Positions 12,809 to 24,000 of a stretch of DNA of 64,000 nt are shown piece by piece. Position numbers and translations under genes: made by a program. Source of the DNA: Brugia malayi (taxonomy: Eukaryota > Nematoda > Chromadorea > Rhabditida > Onchocercidae). The stretch's first letter is position 1. Every line of letters starts with the position of its first letter. Below the pieces are notes generated by a model, which made no database searches, had not been told where the DNA came from, and worked only from the letters and a program-made list of their open reading frames with translations. Location of the stretch: assembly GCF_000002995.4 (NCBI RefSeq), contig NW_025062476.1, forward strand, positions 13,635,001 to 13,699,000, written 5' to 3'.

Positions 12809-12962
12809 AGTGGAAATCACATTTTACAGTTAAATTATCAACGTTTCCTAAAATAATCTTTTTATCATTATTATTAATCTGAAGAATTCGTTTTTTTTTT
12901 TTTTTTTTCCTTCCTTCTCTTACATTACTAAAGTTTGTAATTGAAATAAAACAATTAACAGG

Positions 12963-15087
12963 ATGCTTGGTTGTTTACACTGTATTATTGTATTATTTCT
13001 GATATTACCCTGTAATTGTCACGAAATAAATGTGACAGATGTATTTGATATAAGAGATGAAAAGCAGAAAACTAAAAATTACATAATATTTCTGTTATTT
13101 ACTGCTTTCTTACTTTATGGTATTATTAGTAATACATTAATGGTAATTGTATTATTCTGTAAAGGAAAGTACAATCATTACAGTCGTGAATTTATTTTTA
13201 TTGCATTACAACTGATTATTTCTAATTTTATGACTTTTCTTCCACAAATATTTGTTGTATTACCTGAAATATTACAAACTAAAAATAGCTCAATATGGCA
13301 AGTTTATTTTATTTACATTTCTTGGTTATTATTTACTTTGGTATAAGTTAAATGTAGATTCAATTTCTTTTTTTTTTTAAATTGGAAAGAGGAAATAATC
13401 ATTATTATGTGATATTACTAATAGTAACTGATATTCGATACTTATCTTAAGGAGCGGTTTCTTATTAGATCAATAACATAAAACAAATTAATTGCCTTTA
13501 TTAAATAGATAACAAAATTTGAATACAGAATTTAAATTTTTATCATTTTATTAAAATTAATAATTCAAATTTTTAACTCAAATTTTAATTCGAAATTTTT
13601 GTGTTTTATACGCCAAAGTTTTGAAATACCCTTATTTTACACTTTTAAACAGTAAGTTAAATAGTTTTATAATACTTTTAAACAAAAATGATCATTTCTT
13701 TGTTAGGAACTTTTTCAAAGTTTATTTGGATTCATTCTATTTTTATTACAAACAAAAAAAAAGGAGCTTTTCTCGAAATAACTAATTTACTTATATTTTA
13801 GTAAATGAAACAAAATGGCTTAATCGTGCATTCTCAGCTTTAGATACTTTTTCATTCTTTTCTATGCTTCATTTTTCATTTTTGTTGACACTGAATCGCT
13901 TTGTGGTGCTAATTTTACCCAAATATTGCTCGTTTTTCGAGTCAAAAAAACTATATTTTCTAATTGCTTTCACCTGGTTATCAGCTTTTGGTATGATTCA
14001 TTCCTATATAATCAAATGATTTCTTTTTTTTTTTTTTTTTTTTAAACAATAAATTTATATCTTTTAAACAATCAAAATTTGGAAATCGAATTTCATCAAA
14101 ATTAATCTATTCACACTTGAATTTATTATTATTTCTTAATCTTTTTGCTATCATTTAACAAATACAATTAGAAATTTTATAACAAGTTGAATTTTCAGTG
14201 GTTGCATTTGGCGATTTTTATTTTTGCTTCAGAATATTCCTTGCCGCAAACTTGAAGTGGAAAATAAATTGTGAAAAAACAAATGAAAGCAAAACTTGGT
14301 GGAAGTCATCTTTTAATATCACCTTTTCAGTTCTCATTAAATTTTAAATTTAAGTTTGAAATTACTGAGTCATAAAATTTCATACGTAGGTATTCTTATT
14401 TGCTTACTTCAAAGCTAATTCAATTGTGTTGTTTTAAAAATGTAATATTGATTCTTTAGGATTCGTCGTCTTTGGTCTTTATCCATACCTAATATCATGT
14501 TCGTTATGTATATTGCAATATTCTACAGCATACGTCTCGAACGTCGTTTGAAATTAAATAAAAATCAACGTCGAAGTTTGCAATGCTAAACTATTTCTTT
14601 CTTTTTTTCATAATTTGATTGATCGTTTCAAAATTATTAAAAATTTACTATTAAATTTTATTAAATTCCAAAACCATCTCTTCAATTCTCAATGGTTTTA
14701 TCATTCAATTTAATATCTTCAGGAATTACACAAGCCAAACATGAAAGAAATGGAATAAAACTTCGTCGATATGAATGGTCGATGCTAATTCAAGCTGCAT
14801 GGAATTGTGGTATATTAGAAATTGAAATCATTGTTTTTAACTATTTATCACCTATTATGGTTGAAATTTTTGGCATCGAAGCCGACATTCCATCGACAAT
14901 TTTCATAAATTGCTTCATCATTTTTAGTTGTGCCCTATTGCCTACTATTCATTTTATTTACTGTAAGCAGTCGCATAACATTATAAAACATCATTTATAT
15001 GGCTGGTTGAGATTGAGAATTGGATTGTTAAAAAATAGTACTATTATTCAAGGTGTTGACATAGATGATGTTGAGATAATAGTGTGA
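12963..15087 (+). CDS. Srx-like receptor, gene 3, with damaged exon-1 donor
   Basis: Same five-exon plan as its paralogues: 12963 to about 13297, 13802-13990, 14199-14298, 14460-14575, 14723-15087. The start codon follows an AACAG acceptor by one base, which suits trans-splicing. Exon 1 has the signal-peptide-like start (MLGCLHCIIVLFLILPCNCH), VFDIRDE and GIISNTLM. Exon 2 has LNRFVVLILPKYC. Exon 5 has YEWSMLIQAAWNCG and ALLPTIHFIY. Exons 2-5 are open and in phase. The exon-1 end is abnormal: genes 1, 2 and 4 have GTAAGT, whereas here the site reads GGCAAG. A GC donor at 13298 would end exon 1 in phase 2 instead of 1 and lead to a stop early in exon 2. Either an unusual splice is used, the assembly has an extra base, or this is a young pseudogene. 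Exons 2 and 4 have exactly the same lengths as in gene 1 (189 and 116 bases). Confidence 0.6.
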
Positions 15088-15090
15088 CAA

Positions 15091-15250
15091 GTAGCATGAC
15101 AGGTAATATTAGCCTGATGATGTAGCAGTGTGACAGTAGCATGACAGGTAATATTAGCCTGGATGATGTAGCAGTGTGACAGTAGCATGACAGGTAATAT
15201 TAGCCTGGATGATGTAGCAGTGTGACAGTAGCATGACAGGTAAAATAGTA
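15091..15250. repeat. minisatellite, 45-46-bp unit, about 3.5 copies
   Basis: Units start GTAGCATGACAGGTAATATT at 15091, 15136, 15182 and 15228 (the last is partial). It begins three bases after the stop codon of receptor gene 3. The tail of each unit (GATGATGT...AGTGTGACA) resembles the last codons and stop of that gene. Confidence 0.92.
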
Positions 15251-16043
15251 GCCTGAAGTATAAAACGATATTTATAGATGTATTTTTTGACAATATCTCT
15301 TAGGATCTAAATTTCGATCTTTTAATTAGAATATGCTATATGTATTTGATTCTCTTAAAACTTCTGACATATACAGTGATAACTGATTATTTCTATCATA
15401 CCATCGACAGATAAGCATAATAGCTGCTTGAAATTCTTACTAATATGATCGGTTTAATATTAATAAATTTTTTGCTAATATTTATATGTTTGAAATAAAA
15501 TATTAAAATCGACATTTGCCATATCTAGAAATATTTCTTGATTTAAAGCTTTGTATTTATTAATATATTAGAAATAAATTCAATTGTTTCGATAACTGTA
15601 TTTTATATCAGTGATATCGAATTCTGACATAATCATTGAATAAACTAATAAAGTCAATTCAAGGTGTGATTATCACTCACAAATTTCAAAATGATATATC
15701 AGTTTAATCTGATTCTATGTATTGATACTATGTTGTTTTTACATTTCTGTTAACAGTTTTCATTTTTATTAAGAAATAACGCACTTTTGAAAACTCTCAA
15801 AGCACAGATTATCAAAAGTTGAATAATATTCAAGAAAAGAGTAATGGCTGTAATTAATTCATAAAAATTTGTGGAAAATCTGACCCTTATCAAGAAATGA
15901 ATTAGTATTGTAACCATATTTGAAGTTTTTTGAATCACATTGACACATATATTTAATTTGTCTCCACAACATATGCATTTAGTATTATCTCTTCAATAAT
16001 TAATGAGTAAATTTTATCACACACAAATTATATTTGAAGTAAT

Positions 16044-16164
16044 CGATCAGAACTCACTTATTTCTGATTGAGTTCTGATCGAACCATAAATCATTTATGG
16101 CTATCAAAGCATAAAATCATTTCAACGACCGTTTTCATCACTTATAAAAATAAGTGATGAAAAC
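16044..16164. repeat. cluster of three perfect stem-loops
   Basis: Three inverted repeats stand in a row. 16044-16056/16069-16081 has 13-bp arms (CGATCAGAACTCA) and a 12-base loop. 16084-16090/16094-16100 has 7-bp arms (CCATAAA) and a TCA loop. 16131-16145/16150-16164 has 15-bp arms (GTTTTCATCACTTAT) and a 4-base loop. The arms match exactly. Function is unknown; a structured transcript or a DNA element are both possible. Confidence 0.6.
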
Positions 16165-17496
16165 ATATCCATTTGAATAGTTTCTCGGAAGCATTGCATC
16201 TCATTAACATACGCACTGAATTGTCTCCTTTCTACTGATTATTAGAAGAAGGCGAAATGTCTCCAATTCTTGGCATCGAAGAATTAAACAGAAACCAGAA
16301 AGTGACCATTTTTCAACCTTTCGTGTTTTATACGGTAATTATCTAATTGTTTTGCTTTATATTATAAGAATTGGTTATTACTTTTGAGAGACTTAAAGCA
16401 AAGAAATTAAATTGCGTAGAAACTTCATTAGCTAAGTAGCAAAATTAACTTATGATTTGCAAGTTAAGCTCAGAAATGAGCGATTCAAACATTGGATCAT
16501 ACGAATGAAAGTATTTTTTCAGAATTCAAATCCATAATTCTTGGCATTGAAACCTTGTGGCAGTTGATAGACTCTTGTATTTCCTATGAAAGCTAAAAAT
16601 GATTTAAGCCATACTGAAAGTTAATGATTTGATTCATATGAAACGGACGATCAGTCTCCAAGCAAATAAAAAGTGAAACAGAAAAGGATGAAAAAAGCGG
16701 AAAGTTACAAAGAGATGAAATGACTAATACTATTAATATGTTTGGTTTGGACATAATCAATTATTGGGATATTATTATAAGCTGAAAGACTAGTAAGATT
16801 AGATCTTTCTTTGGGCTATCACTGATATTAGTTGATAAGAAATTGATTATTAGTTTATTTCGTTCGAATTATCATCGTCACTGCTCGTTTTATATGCTTA
16901 CATATGATTTCATTTGGAAGACTACATTGAATAAAAGTTAAAGTGCATAACTGACATTGCAAGCTGCTAGAAGGAATTGAAATATTAAAATAGGAAATGG
17001 ATGAATATCGTAGGTTACTATTAATCATACGAACACTTCCAATTCTTTGCAGGCGCGCAATACGCATATTCCAATTTACCGCCGTTCATCCGTTCCATAA
17101 CGCATAAATGTCTCTTTTCATCGCAGAAACAACCTTTGTTTCTATAACAGAGCGTTCTCAATTCACTGATAATTTTTATCCAATTTTTTAATAATAAAAC
17201 TAACTGAGACGTAGACTTACGTCCAAGACTGATTCCTCTTTAATATGCACCACGCTTGCGGTTCACGTTGATCATAACAAGCCACGTGAGAGTCACATTG
17301 TTTCTTCCTGCAATAAACTGAAGTGAAATACAGTGGAATTGAAGTGGAATCATTTGTAATTAGTGTTCGATTTTATATAAAGAAAATATTTCAAAGTAAA
17401 TAAAAAGGGCCAAAATGAGCTTCGATTATACTGCGGAAAGGTGGGAATTGTTTATGGCTAAGAAGTAAAATTCTCGTAAAATTGTTAAAGTTCAAA

Positions 17497-18251
17497 CTAC
17501 TGAAAGGTCAAAACGACTTGCTTGCCGTCTGTTTCAACGAATTCCCCTTTGGCAGTATATTCGTCTTCTCTCTCTTCACTATCATCCTTATCTTCTTCTT
17601 CATCCTCTTTCTCTTCACTATCATCCTTATCTTCTTCTTCATCCTCTTTCTCTTCACTATCATCCTCGTCTTCATCCTCCTCTTTCTCATCACTGTCGTC
17701 TTGATAATCATCATCTTCATCCTCTTTCTCTTCACTACCATCCTCGTCTTCATCCTCCTCTTTCTCATCACTACCATCTTGATAATAATCATCATCTTCA
17801 TCCTCTTTCTCTTCACTACCATCCTCGTCTTCATCCTCCTCCTTCTCTTCATCCTCCTCTTTCTCATCACTATCATCTTGATAATAATCATCATCTTCAT
17901 CCTCTTTCTCTTCATTTCCATTCTCTTCTTCCTCTTCCTCCTTCTCTTCCTCCTCTTCGTCACTCATCTGAAATCATTGAGACTTTCATTCTATTCACGT
18001 AAATTACGCTTCTGTTTTGGAATAAATTTCTGCTCTAAGCTTAAAAAGTAATACTTTAGCAATTGCTTTTCTAATTTACTTATACTTTCTTTTTTTTTTT
18101 CAGTTTAGCAATTTAAATAAATAAAAAATTCAAATTAAGAAATTAAATTGAAGAAAGTTACCTCTTCTTCTTCCTCTTCAATTGATTGTTTTGCATAAAG
18201 TGGTGTGACAAAAAGAATTACCAAGCCAAAAACTATTAAAAGTTTGTTCAT
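17497..18251 (-). CDS. secreted, highly acidic repeat protein
   Basis: Two exons on the minus strand, 18251-18162 and 17967-17497, phase 0, give 187 aa. Exon 1 encodes a clear signal peptide (MNKLLIVFGLVILFVTPLYA) followed by KQSIEEEEEE. Exon 2 is almost entirely Asp, Glu, Lys and Ser: three related blocks of about 26-33 residues built on SEEKEDEDDDYYQD and SDEKEEDEDED, then two blocks of 13 residues (SEEKEDEEEDKDD). Only the last 20 or so residues (from EYTAKGEF to LTFQ) are ordinary sequence. A TTTTTTTTAG acceptor lies about 10 bases before the start codon, suggesting trans-splicing. The product should be secreted, unstructured and strongly anionic. Cation binding or a surface/matrix role would suit that, but nothing in the sequence proves it. 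I do not recognise a named family. Long open frames on the other strand and in a second minus frame are artefacts of the repeat. Confidence 0.75.
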
Positions 18252-18260
18252 TTTTTATTT

Positions 18261-18270
18261 CTAAAAAAAA
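18261..18270 (-). promoter_or_regulatory. probable trans-splice acceptor of the acidic-protein gene
   Basis: On the minus strand, TTTTTTTTAG is followed by AAATAAAAA and the ATG. An acceptor this close to a start codon, with no upstream coding exon seen, is typical of nematode spliced-leader addition. Confidence 0.45.
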
Positions 18271-18793
18271 TCAAACATCCATTAATTCCATAAACGTGAA
18301 GTGATTAATACGTAACGTGTAAATTTCCAAATAATTAGAACAAAATTTCGTTCTTCTTTTTTATTTTACTTATTCATCTTTATAAGGGACGGAAATGTAA
18401 ATCAATTTCTACAACAATTCAGTTTTTTTTTTTTTCACATAAATTAGGTTAAATTAATTTCAATTATTATTTTATATATTTATTTTTCTCTCTTTTTCTC
18501 TCACTTCTTTTCTACTTAATTAGCTTCTTCAAAAAAAAAAAAAAAAAAACAAGAAAAGAAGAATTCAGCTAATTCGTTTAACAAAAAACTCAATTGTTTT
18601 GCTAAATATGATCAGTTAGGTTTACCTGAAAAGATGCTGAAAGATTGAAGAGGAATATACCTGTATAAGCTAATAATTAACCTGTTTATAAATGATATTT
18701 GAATGTACAGTAAAGCAGATGTGTCCATTTTTTTTTTCTCGCATTTGAGAGAATATGGAAAGAAAGAAATTTGATTGCTTCTGTTTTAGTTTC

Positions 18794-19037
18794 TTTTATG
18801 GAAGTGTAGCAAAACATTGCTTTCGTTTCTTTCGCTTTCTGAAAAGTTTACACAGCTGATTTATTCAAAACAAATCATTTCTGTTTGGAAAAAACAATTT
18901 TATTTTTTTTTGTTTACTTTATCAAGCTGAAGAGCACAGCAGAAGTAAATATTGGCTGATAAAAGATAAAGTTTATCCTGAAATTTTCATAAATTAGAAA
19001 TGAATGGATGAGTTAGTTAGTATTTCACGATTACTTT
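18794..19037. repeat. direct repeat, copy A (about 240 bp)
   Basis: Starts TTTTATGGAAGTGTAGCAAA and runs to about GTATTTCACGATT. It is nearly identical to 19397-19636 apart from a few substitutions, a changed T-run and a duplicated GTTA. It lies about 540 bases upstream of the acidic-protein start. Confidence 0.9.
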
Positions 19038-19396
19038 TTAATTAAAACAAAAATTTGATAACCACTAGAATTTGTTTCCTTGTTTCATGTACAAAAACTA
19101 TTACAAATTTTAAGATTTTTGAAAAATTCAAAATTTAAATTTGAAATAAAATTTAATTTTATTTCTTAAAATGAATTAAAACCATGATTAATTGAAAGTT
19201 TTATTAATTTTGCTTATGAAATTTTGCGCAAAACTTAATTTCAGAAGCGTATTTTAATATTTAAACTATAAAATGACCACACCATATATGACCAGCTCTG
19301 GTACAATGCATATGAAATAATTAATTTTTTAATGAATTGCTATTTTTAACAGATTTAACACTTAATTAAAATTAGATTTGATAATCTAGAACCAAA

Positions 19397-19636
19397 TTTT
19401 ATGGAAGTGTAGCAAAACATTGCTTTCGTTTCTTTCGCTTTCTGAAAAGTTTACACAGCTGATTTTTTCAAAACAAATCATTTCTGTTTGGAAAAAACAA
19501 TTTTATTTTTTTTGTTCACTTTATCAAGTTGAAGTGCACAGCAGAAGTAAATATTGGCTGATAAAAGATAAAGTTTATCCTGAAATTTTCATAAATTAGA
19601 AATGAATGGATGAGTTAGTATTTCAAGATTTCTTTT
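19397..19636. repeat. direct repeat, copy B (about 240 bp)
   Basis: Second copy of the block at 18794-19037, in the same orientation and about 600 bases further out. Confidence 0.9.
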
Positions 19637-22600
19637 TTAGGACTAACGCATAAATTGAAATTATCTATCCAAGGATGAATTTTGATCTATGAATATATTC
19701 ACTTACGGAAGATCTTAGCTTAACTGCGATTTGCGATTTTATTTAATAGAATGACTGCTATATTCATTTAACAGAGAAAAATTTTATTCTTTTAAAATTG
19801 AATAGCAAAATTAAGAAAGAAAAAATTGCTTTGCTTTACTGAATGAGAAAAGTTCAAAGTAAATTTAAGAAATCTAAAAAAATTTTATTTACAGTATAAA
19901 AAAAAGTCAAATAAAGAAATATTTAACAAAAAAAAAACGAAAGATTTTTGCCTAATATTTGATATTTAAAAATTAAATTATAATTGTTCTTTTTTAATTC
20001 CCATTTTGGATATGAATTGATTCCTTCTGTAGGAAATAGCTAACTTTATATGCTTTTTTTTTTCTAGAATTTTCTATGTTTGCTAGACAGTCAATATTTT
20101 AAAATAAGTATTTTTTTTCGAATTAGAATTTTCTAGGTCTGCTAGACATTCAATATTTTTGATAATGCTATAGTTATAACATAGATTAGCATACCTTCTA
20201 AAAATAAGTTATTTTCAGGAAACTGATAAAAAAATTTTAGTGAAAATTCCACCATCAAATACCTCTATATTGTCCATACATTTACATATTAAAAGTTTTT
20301 TTCCGGTTAAAATTTTTTTCACTAAAAAAATAAAACAAAATGGTTTTAGAAAGAAAAATAAGTTTTTTTAAAATAATATTATGCTATATTGCTGATATTG
20401 TTCACACTATAACACATTTTATATTAACTTAACTAATTCATTCTTATCATATCACATTCTTATCATTTGATTATTTGCAACTTTTTCCCTTCAATTTTAC
20501 ATACTAATTATAGCCAAAACATTGTTTGAAATATTTTCGAATTTCACCAAAAAAAAAAGTTTCAATAGCATTGCGTGCTTTTATTGTTATTCTTAAACAA
20601 TTTTAAGCATAAGTAAGCGAATAATGCAAGTGAAAATATTGATTTATGAAAAATTAATAACTTAATAACTTTATATGTAAATGTTGATTATGTTTTTTTT
20701 TTCAAAGTACATTTCATTAATTCACAGTTTTTTACGAATTTCAGAACTTTGATGCAAAATAAATGAGATATTACAGTATTACTTTTGCTTCATACAACCG
20801 AAGAAATAACAGAATTTAATTTTTTCAAATGAGATATTTGTATGAAATTTTAAAATTTAACAAATCATTTGCAGTTTCTTCTTTCCTTTCTTTCTTTTTT
20901 TTTTTTTCCTTTCATTTCATCCAAAAATTTGTCAAGTGAAATGATTAAATTTTGATGCTTCAAGAAATGTTTACAGAATATAAAAGTATCGTTGTTACTG
21001 GTAAATATAAACAATCACACTTAATTGTAAGGCAAAAATGAATTTTTGGTACGACAGAAATTCATATTGTTGACATTTTCTGCAATTTTACATGAAAGAA
21101 AGAGAAAAAAAAAAGTCGAAATATCCGTTAATTTTTATAACTTTCTCAGTAGCGTCACGTTTTCTAATGCTAATTTAAATTTTGGAAAAGATTACGTAAT
21201 GACGTGAAATGAGTAAATCTAAATTAGTCATTTAAAAATGGAAAACAAAGGGAAAAATGAAAATTTCAACATCATTGACTAAAATTGGGACAATTCCTTA
21301 AATATGTAACTCAAATTGATATTTTCATACAGCTTCAAATTTCCATAGTTCCTTCTTTAGACGAATCTTCTGATACTTTCTGGCTCACAATGGAACTTGC
21401 TGCAAAATATTTTAGAGTTTAAAAATACTTGAAATTCATTTATAATAGAATATGGCTAATAAGAGATGAATTTTACAGTTATATCCTCTACGATTCAGCA
21501 ATTTCAAGGCTTTATTTAACAAACTATTATGCTTCATTTCTTGAAATTACAGTAAACAGTGCGAAATTTCAAAAATTTGTCTAGCCTACACACTTAAATC
21601 AAATTTAATTATGAATTAATTCAATAGACACAAATTTGTGGTTAATTAATATAAGCCGAATCATTTCACTTACTTCATGCATGATGCATGATCTAGTGGC
21701 ATGAAGCAAGCTATAAAATCAAAGATTGAAAGAATATTAGCAAAATTGAAATAATGCAAAAAGACGAACAATCATCAATGCGAAGAATTTAAGTATTCAA
21801 TTATTTTTGAAACATAAAATACAATTCCATTGAATTAAATATCAAATAAAGTTTGCGGCTAAATTTGAAAATGAAAATGGCTGCTGTAAAAAATTTAAAA
21901 ATTTTTCTGTCATCACATTACTCTCATTATCAATCTATATCAATACTTACAATGTTTATTAATTTCCTAGGATTTGTTTTTAAAATTCAATCAAATTTTA
22001 TTCTTAAATTTATTTCTACCATAGTAGAAATAATAAATTATACCACAATTTAAAAAGCTTTGAATATTTGTGTAATTTTTTTATTTTTATTTTTTTTTTT
22101 TGATTTATACCAAAAAAGTAGCTAAATGAAAAATTTTCCACGTGCAATGAAAAGAGTCCAACCAAAATTATTGGAGGAAAAAAAATTGTTTCAAATTTAA
22201 ATTGTAAAAAAAAAAATCAAATTTTTGTATATCTATGCATATTAGTGATAAAATTCCAGGATCATTATATGATATCATAAATGTAAGTTAAATGTTTTAC
22301 TTATAATTTCAGTGCAATCTTTAGACCTTAAATTTTGAAAAAGATTTTTAAATGAAATTCAGTAATGCACTTTATAATAACAACCATAATAGCAAAGAAA
22401 TAATTAAATAAATTGATAATCTTTGCTATGCTATTAGCATAATATTAACATTGCAATTAAATTTTGCTTATTATGCTTTAGTAGCTTTTGATTACTATTT
22501 ACATAAGTATTTTCTTTTTTATTCTTAATTCACTATCATTTTAGCTTTTCGTTTTCATAAATTTTATTCAATTTCGTTTGATTTCCGAAACTTATTGATT

Positions 22601-22968
22601 GATAATTTCATTTTTTCTTTATTTTTTTAAAATAATTGATAAGTTCTACACAATATATTATTCAGTTAGCTGATTTTTTGAGTTTTCTATTCAGTTAAAT
22701 TTTCAATAACTCAATCTTTTTCTTTTTTCTTTTTAATAAAATTTAGCACTGAACATGCAAATTATGTCTGATTGCTGCTAATAACTTTGGCAGAGAAATA
22801 ATAATAAAAATATTTAGTTACAAATTAAATTTATACTTTTCATTCATAATGACTAAAATTTCAGCCTTATAATTTGAATGAAATCATTTTTCAGTTTTAT
22901 TCAGTATGAAATTTTCATTTAGTACTCATTTGACTTAACACAATTATTAAAGTTAAGATTGAATAGAA

Positions 22969-23300
22969 TGTTTCTGGAAAAAACTGAGCAAAATAATTTA
23001 CTCATTCTTATTGCATTATTGCGATTTATTCTCGATATTACTTTTAAACTGTCACTCAGAGAATGTGACAAATATTTTTTGATAGAAGTGATGAATATAA
23101 AACGTGAAAAAATACGTGAAATATACTGTTTATTGTTTAGCAACATAATGTTAATATTCGAATTCTGCAGTCATTCATTTTGTTATCATTTCATTTGTTC
23201 TTATCACAACCAGAATTTTGTTATCACCATTACTACTTGTAATCTTTTTGATCTCTCTCATTCAGATTTCATTCATTTAGCTTGAAATATTGAAAGGTAA
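22969..23300 (+). pseudogene. decayed receptor exon 1 (relic)
   Basis: The sequence aligns by eye to exon 1 and its leader in receptor genes 2 and 4. GAATGTTTCTGGAAAAA matches the leader before gene 2. The ATG position is ATA at 22993-22995. TTAAACTGTCACTCAGAGAA matches the LNCHAEN codons of gene 4. The GTTCTTATCACA stretch matches TM2 of gene 2. The copy carries several stops and frameshifts, and no exons 2-5 were seen before gene 4. A 108-codon open frame here is in the wrong frame and is not a gene. Confidence 0.65.
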
Positions 23301-24000
23301 ATATTTAATTTATTGATCTAATCCATATGGAACGGAGCATAAAGAATTTTTTTTTTTTAATAAACATTGGTTGAAAAAGCATTCTGAAATTATCATGAAA
23401 CGGACTTATGGAAGTTATTTGCTACTGAAATATACTTATGCTAATATTTGTAATGAAATTATGTATTAATATTACGCATTATTCAATCATTGATAATTTG
23501 ATATTACCAAATTAATTTATTTCTAACAATGAATGAAGAAAAAAAAATCAAAGTAAATGTAATGAGAATTAACTGAGCACATTTTTTTCTTATATCAATG
23601 ATAAATTCAAATTCACAATACCAAATGGTTAAGCAAATATTGAAAATTAGCGGTATACATTTTAAACTTCCTCTTCAGAAATTTAAATTTCTTAAAAAAC
23701 TTTAACTTTTCTTAATATGATTTAATACTGAGACTGGTAAATCATTCATTAAAATGCATTAAACAACTTTAATAGCTGAACAGAGAAGTACAAAGTTAAT
23801 TTTGCGATTAAATTTACAAATTCTCATTAAATATTATCACATTTACCGTGATGATTGCAATTGAGGATATGAAATTTGAACTCAAAAGTATTTATCATAA
23901 TTTAATATTTTAGGTATTAAAAAATTTAACTACAAATCCAACTACAAAAATCTAACAATCATTTTGGCACAGTAATTATAGTTTTCAAAAAAGATTGTCA

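Larger units (their letters stand above)
10091..12962. other. intergenic region between receptor genes 2 and 3
   Basis: A+T-rich, with no gene seen. It holds a 28-bp tandem pair at 11525-11580 (unit around GATGCAAGCTTA), a 25-bp imperfect inverted repeat (12420-12447 against 12608-12633), and the promoter block of gene 3. Confidence 0.5.
15088..17496. other. intergenic region between receptor gene 3 and the acidic-protein gene
   Basis: It contains a minisatellite at the 3' end of gene 3 (15091-15250), the 3' flank homologous to that of gene 1 (about 15420-15490), and a cluster of three stem-loops (16044-16164). There is a G+C-richer stretch at about 17040-17300 for which I found no gene model. 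Confidence 0.5.
18252..23994. other. long intergenic region with repeats and a receptor relic
   Basis: A+T-rich. It holds a 240-bp direct repeat (18794-19037 and 19397-19636) in the 5' flank of the acidic-protein gene. A shorter direct repeat (unit around AGAATTTTCTA...GCTAGACA) lies at about 20068-20158. A decayed receptor exon 1 lies at about 22969-23300. A 66-codon frame at 21853-22053 has no supporting feature. Confidence 0.5.

Noticed and set aside
16256..16334. Possible small first exon (MSPILGIEELNRN...) with a GTAATT donor
   Set aside because: No continuing exon in phase could be found within the next kilobase.
17415..17468. Short plus-strand frame MSFDYTAERWELFMAKK
   Set aside because: Only 17 codons, with no splice or family support; it lies just past the end of the acidic-protein gene.
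17482..18051. 189-codon plus-strand frame and a 151-codon second minus-strand frame over the acidic-protein gene
   Set aside because: They are mirror images of the GAA/GAT-type repeat; only the acidic frame has a signal-peptide exon, a valid splice and a trans-splice acceptor.
22959..23285. 108-codon open frame
   Set aside because: It is out of frame with the receptor homology; the homologous frame is full of stops, so this is a relic and not a gene.
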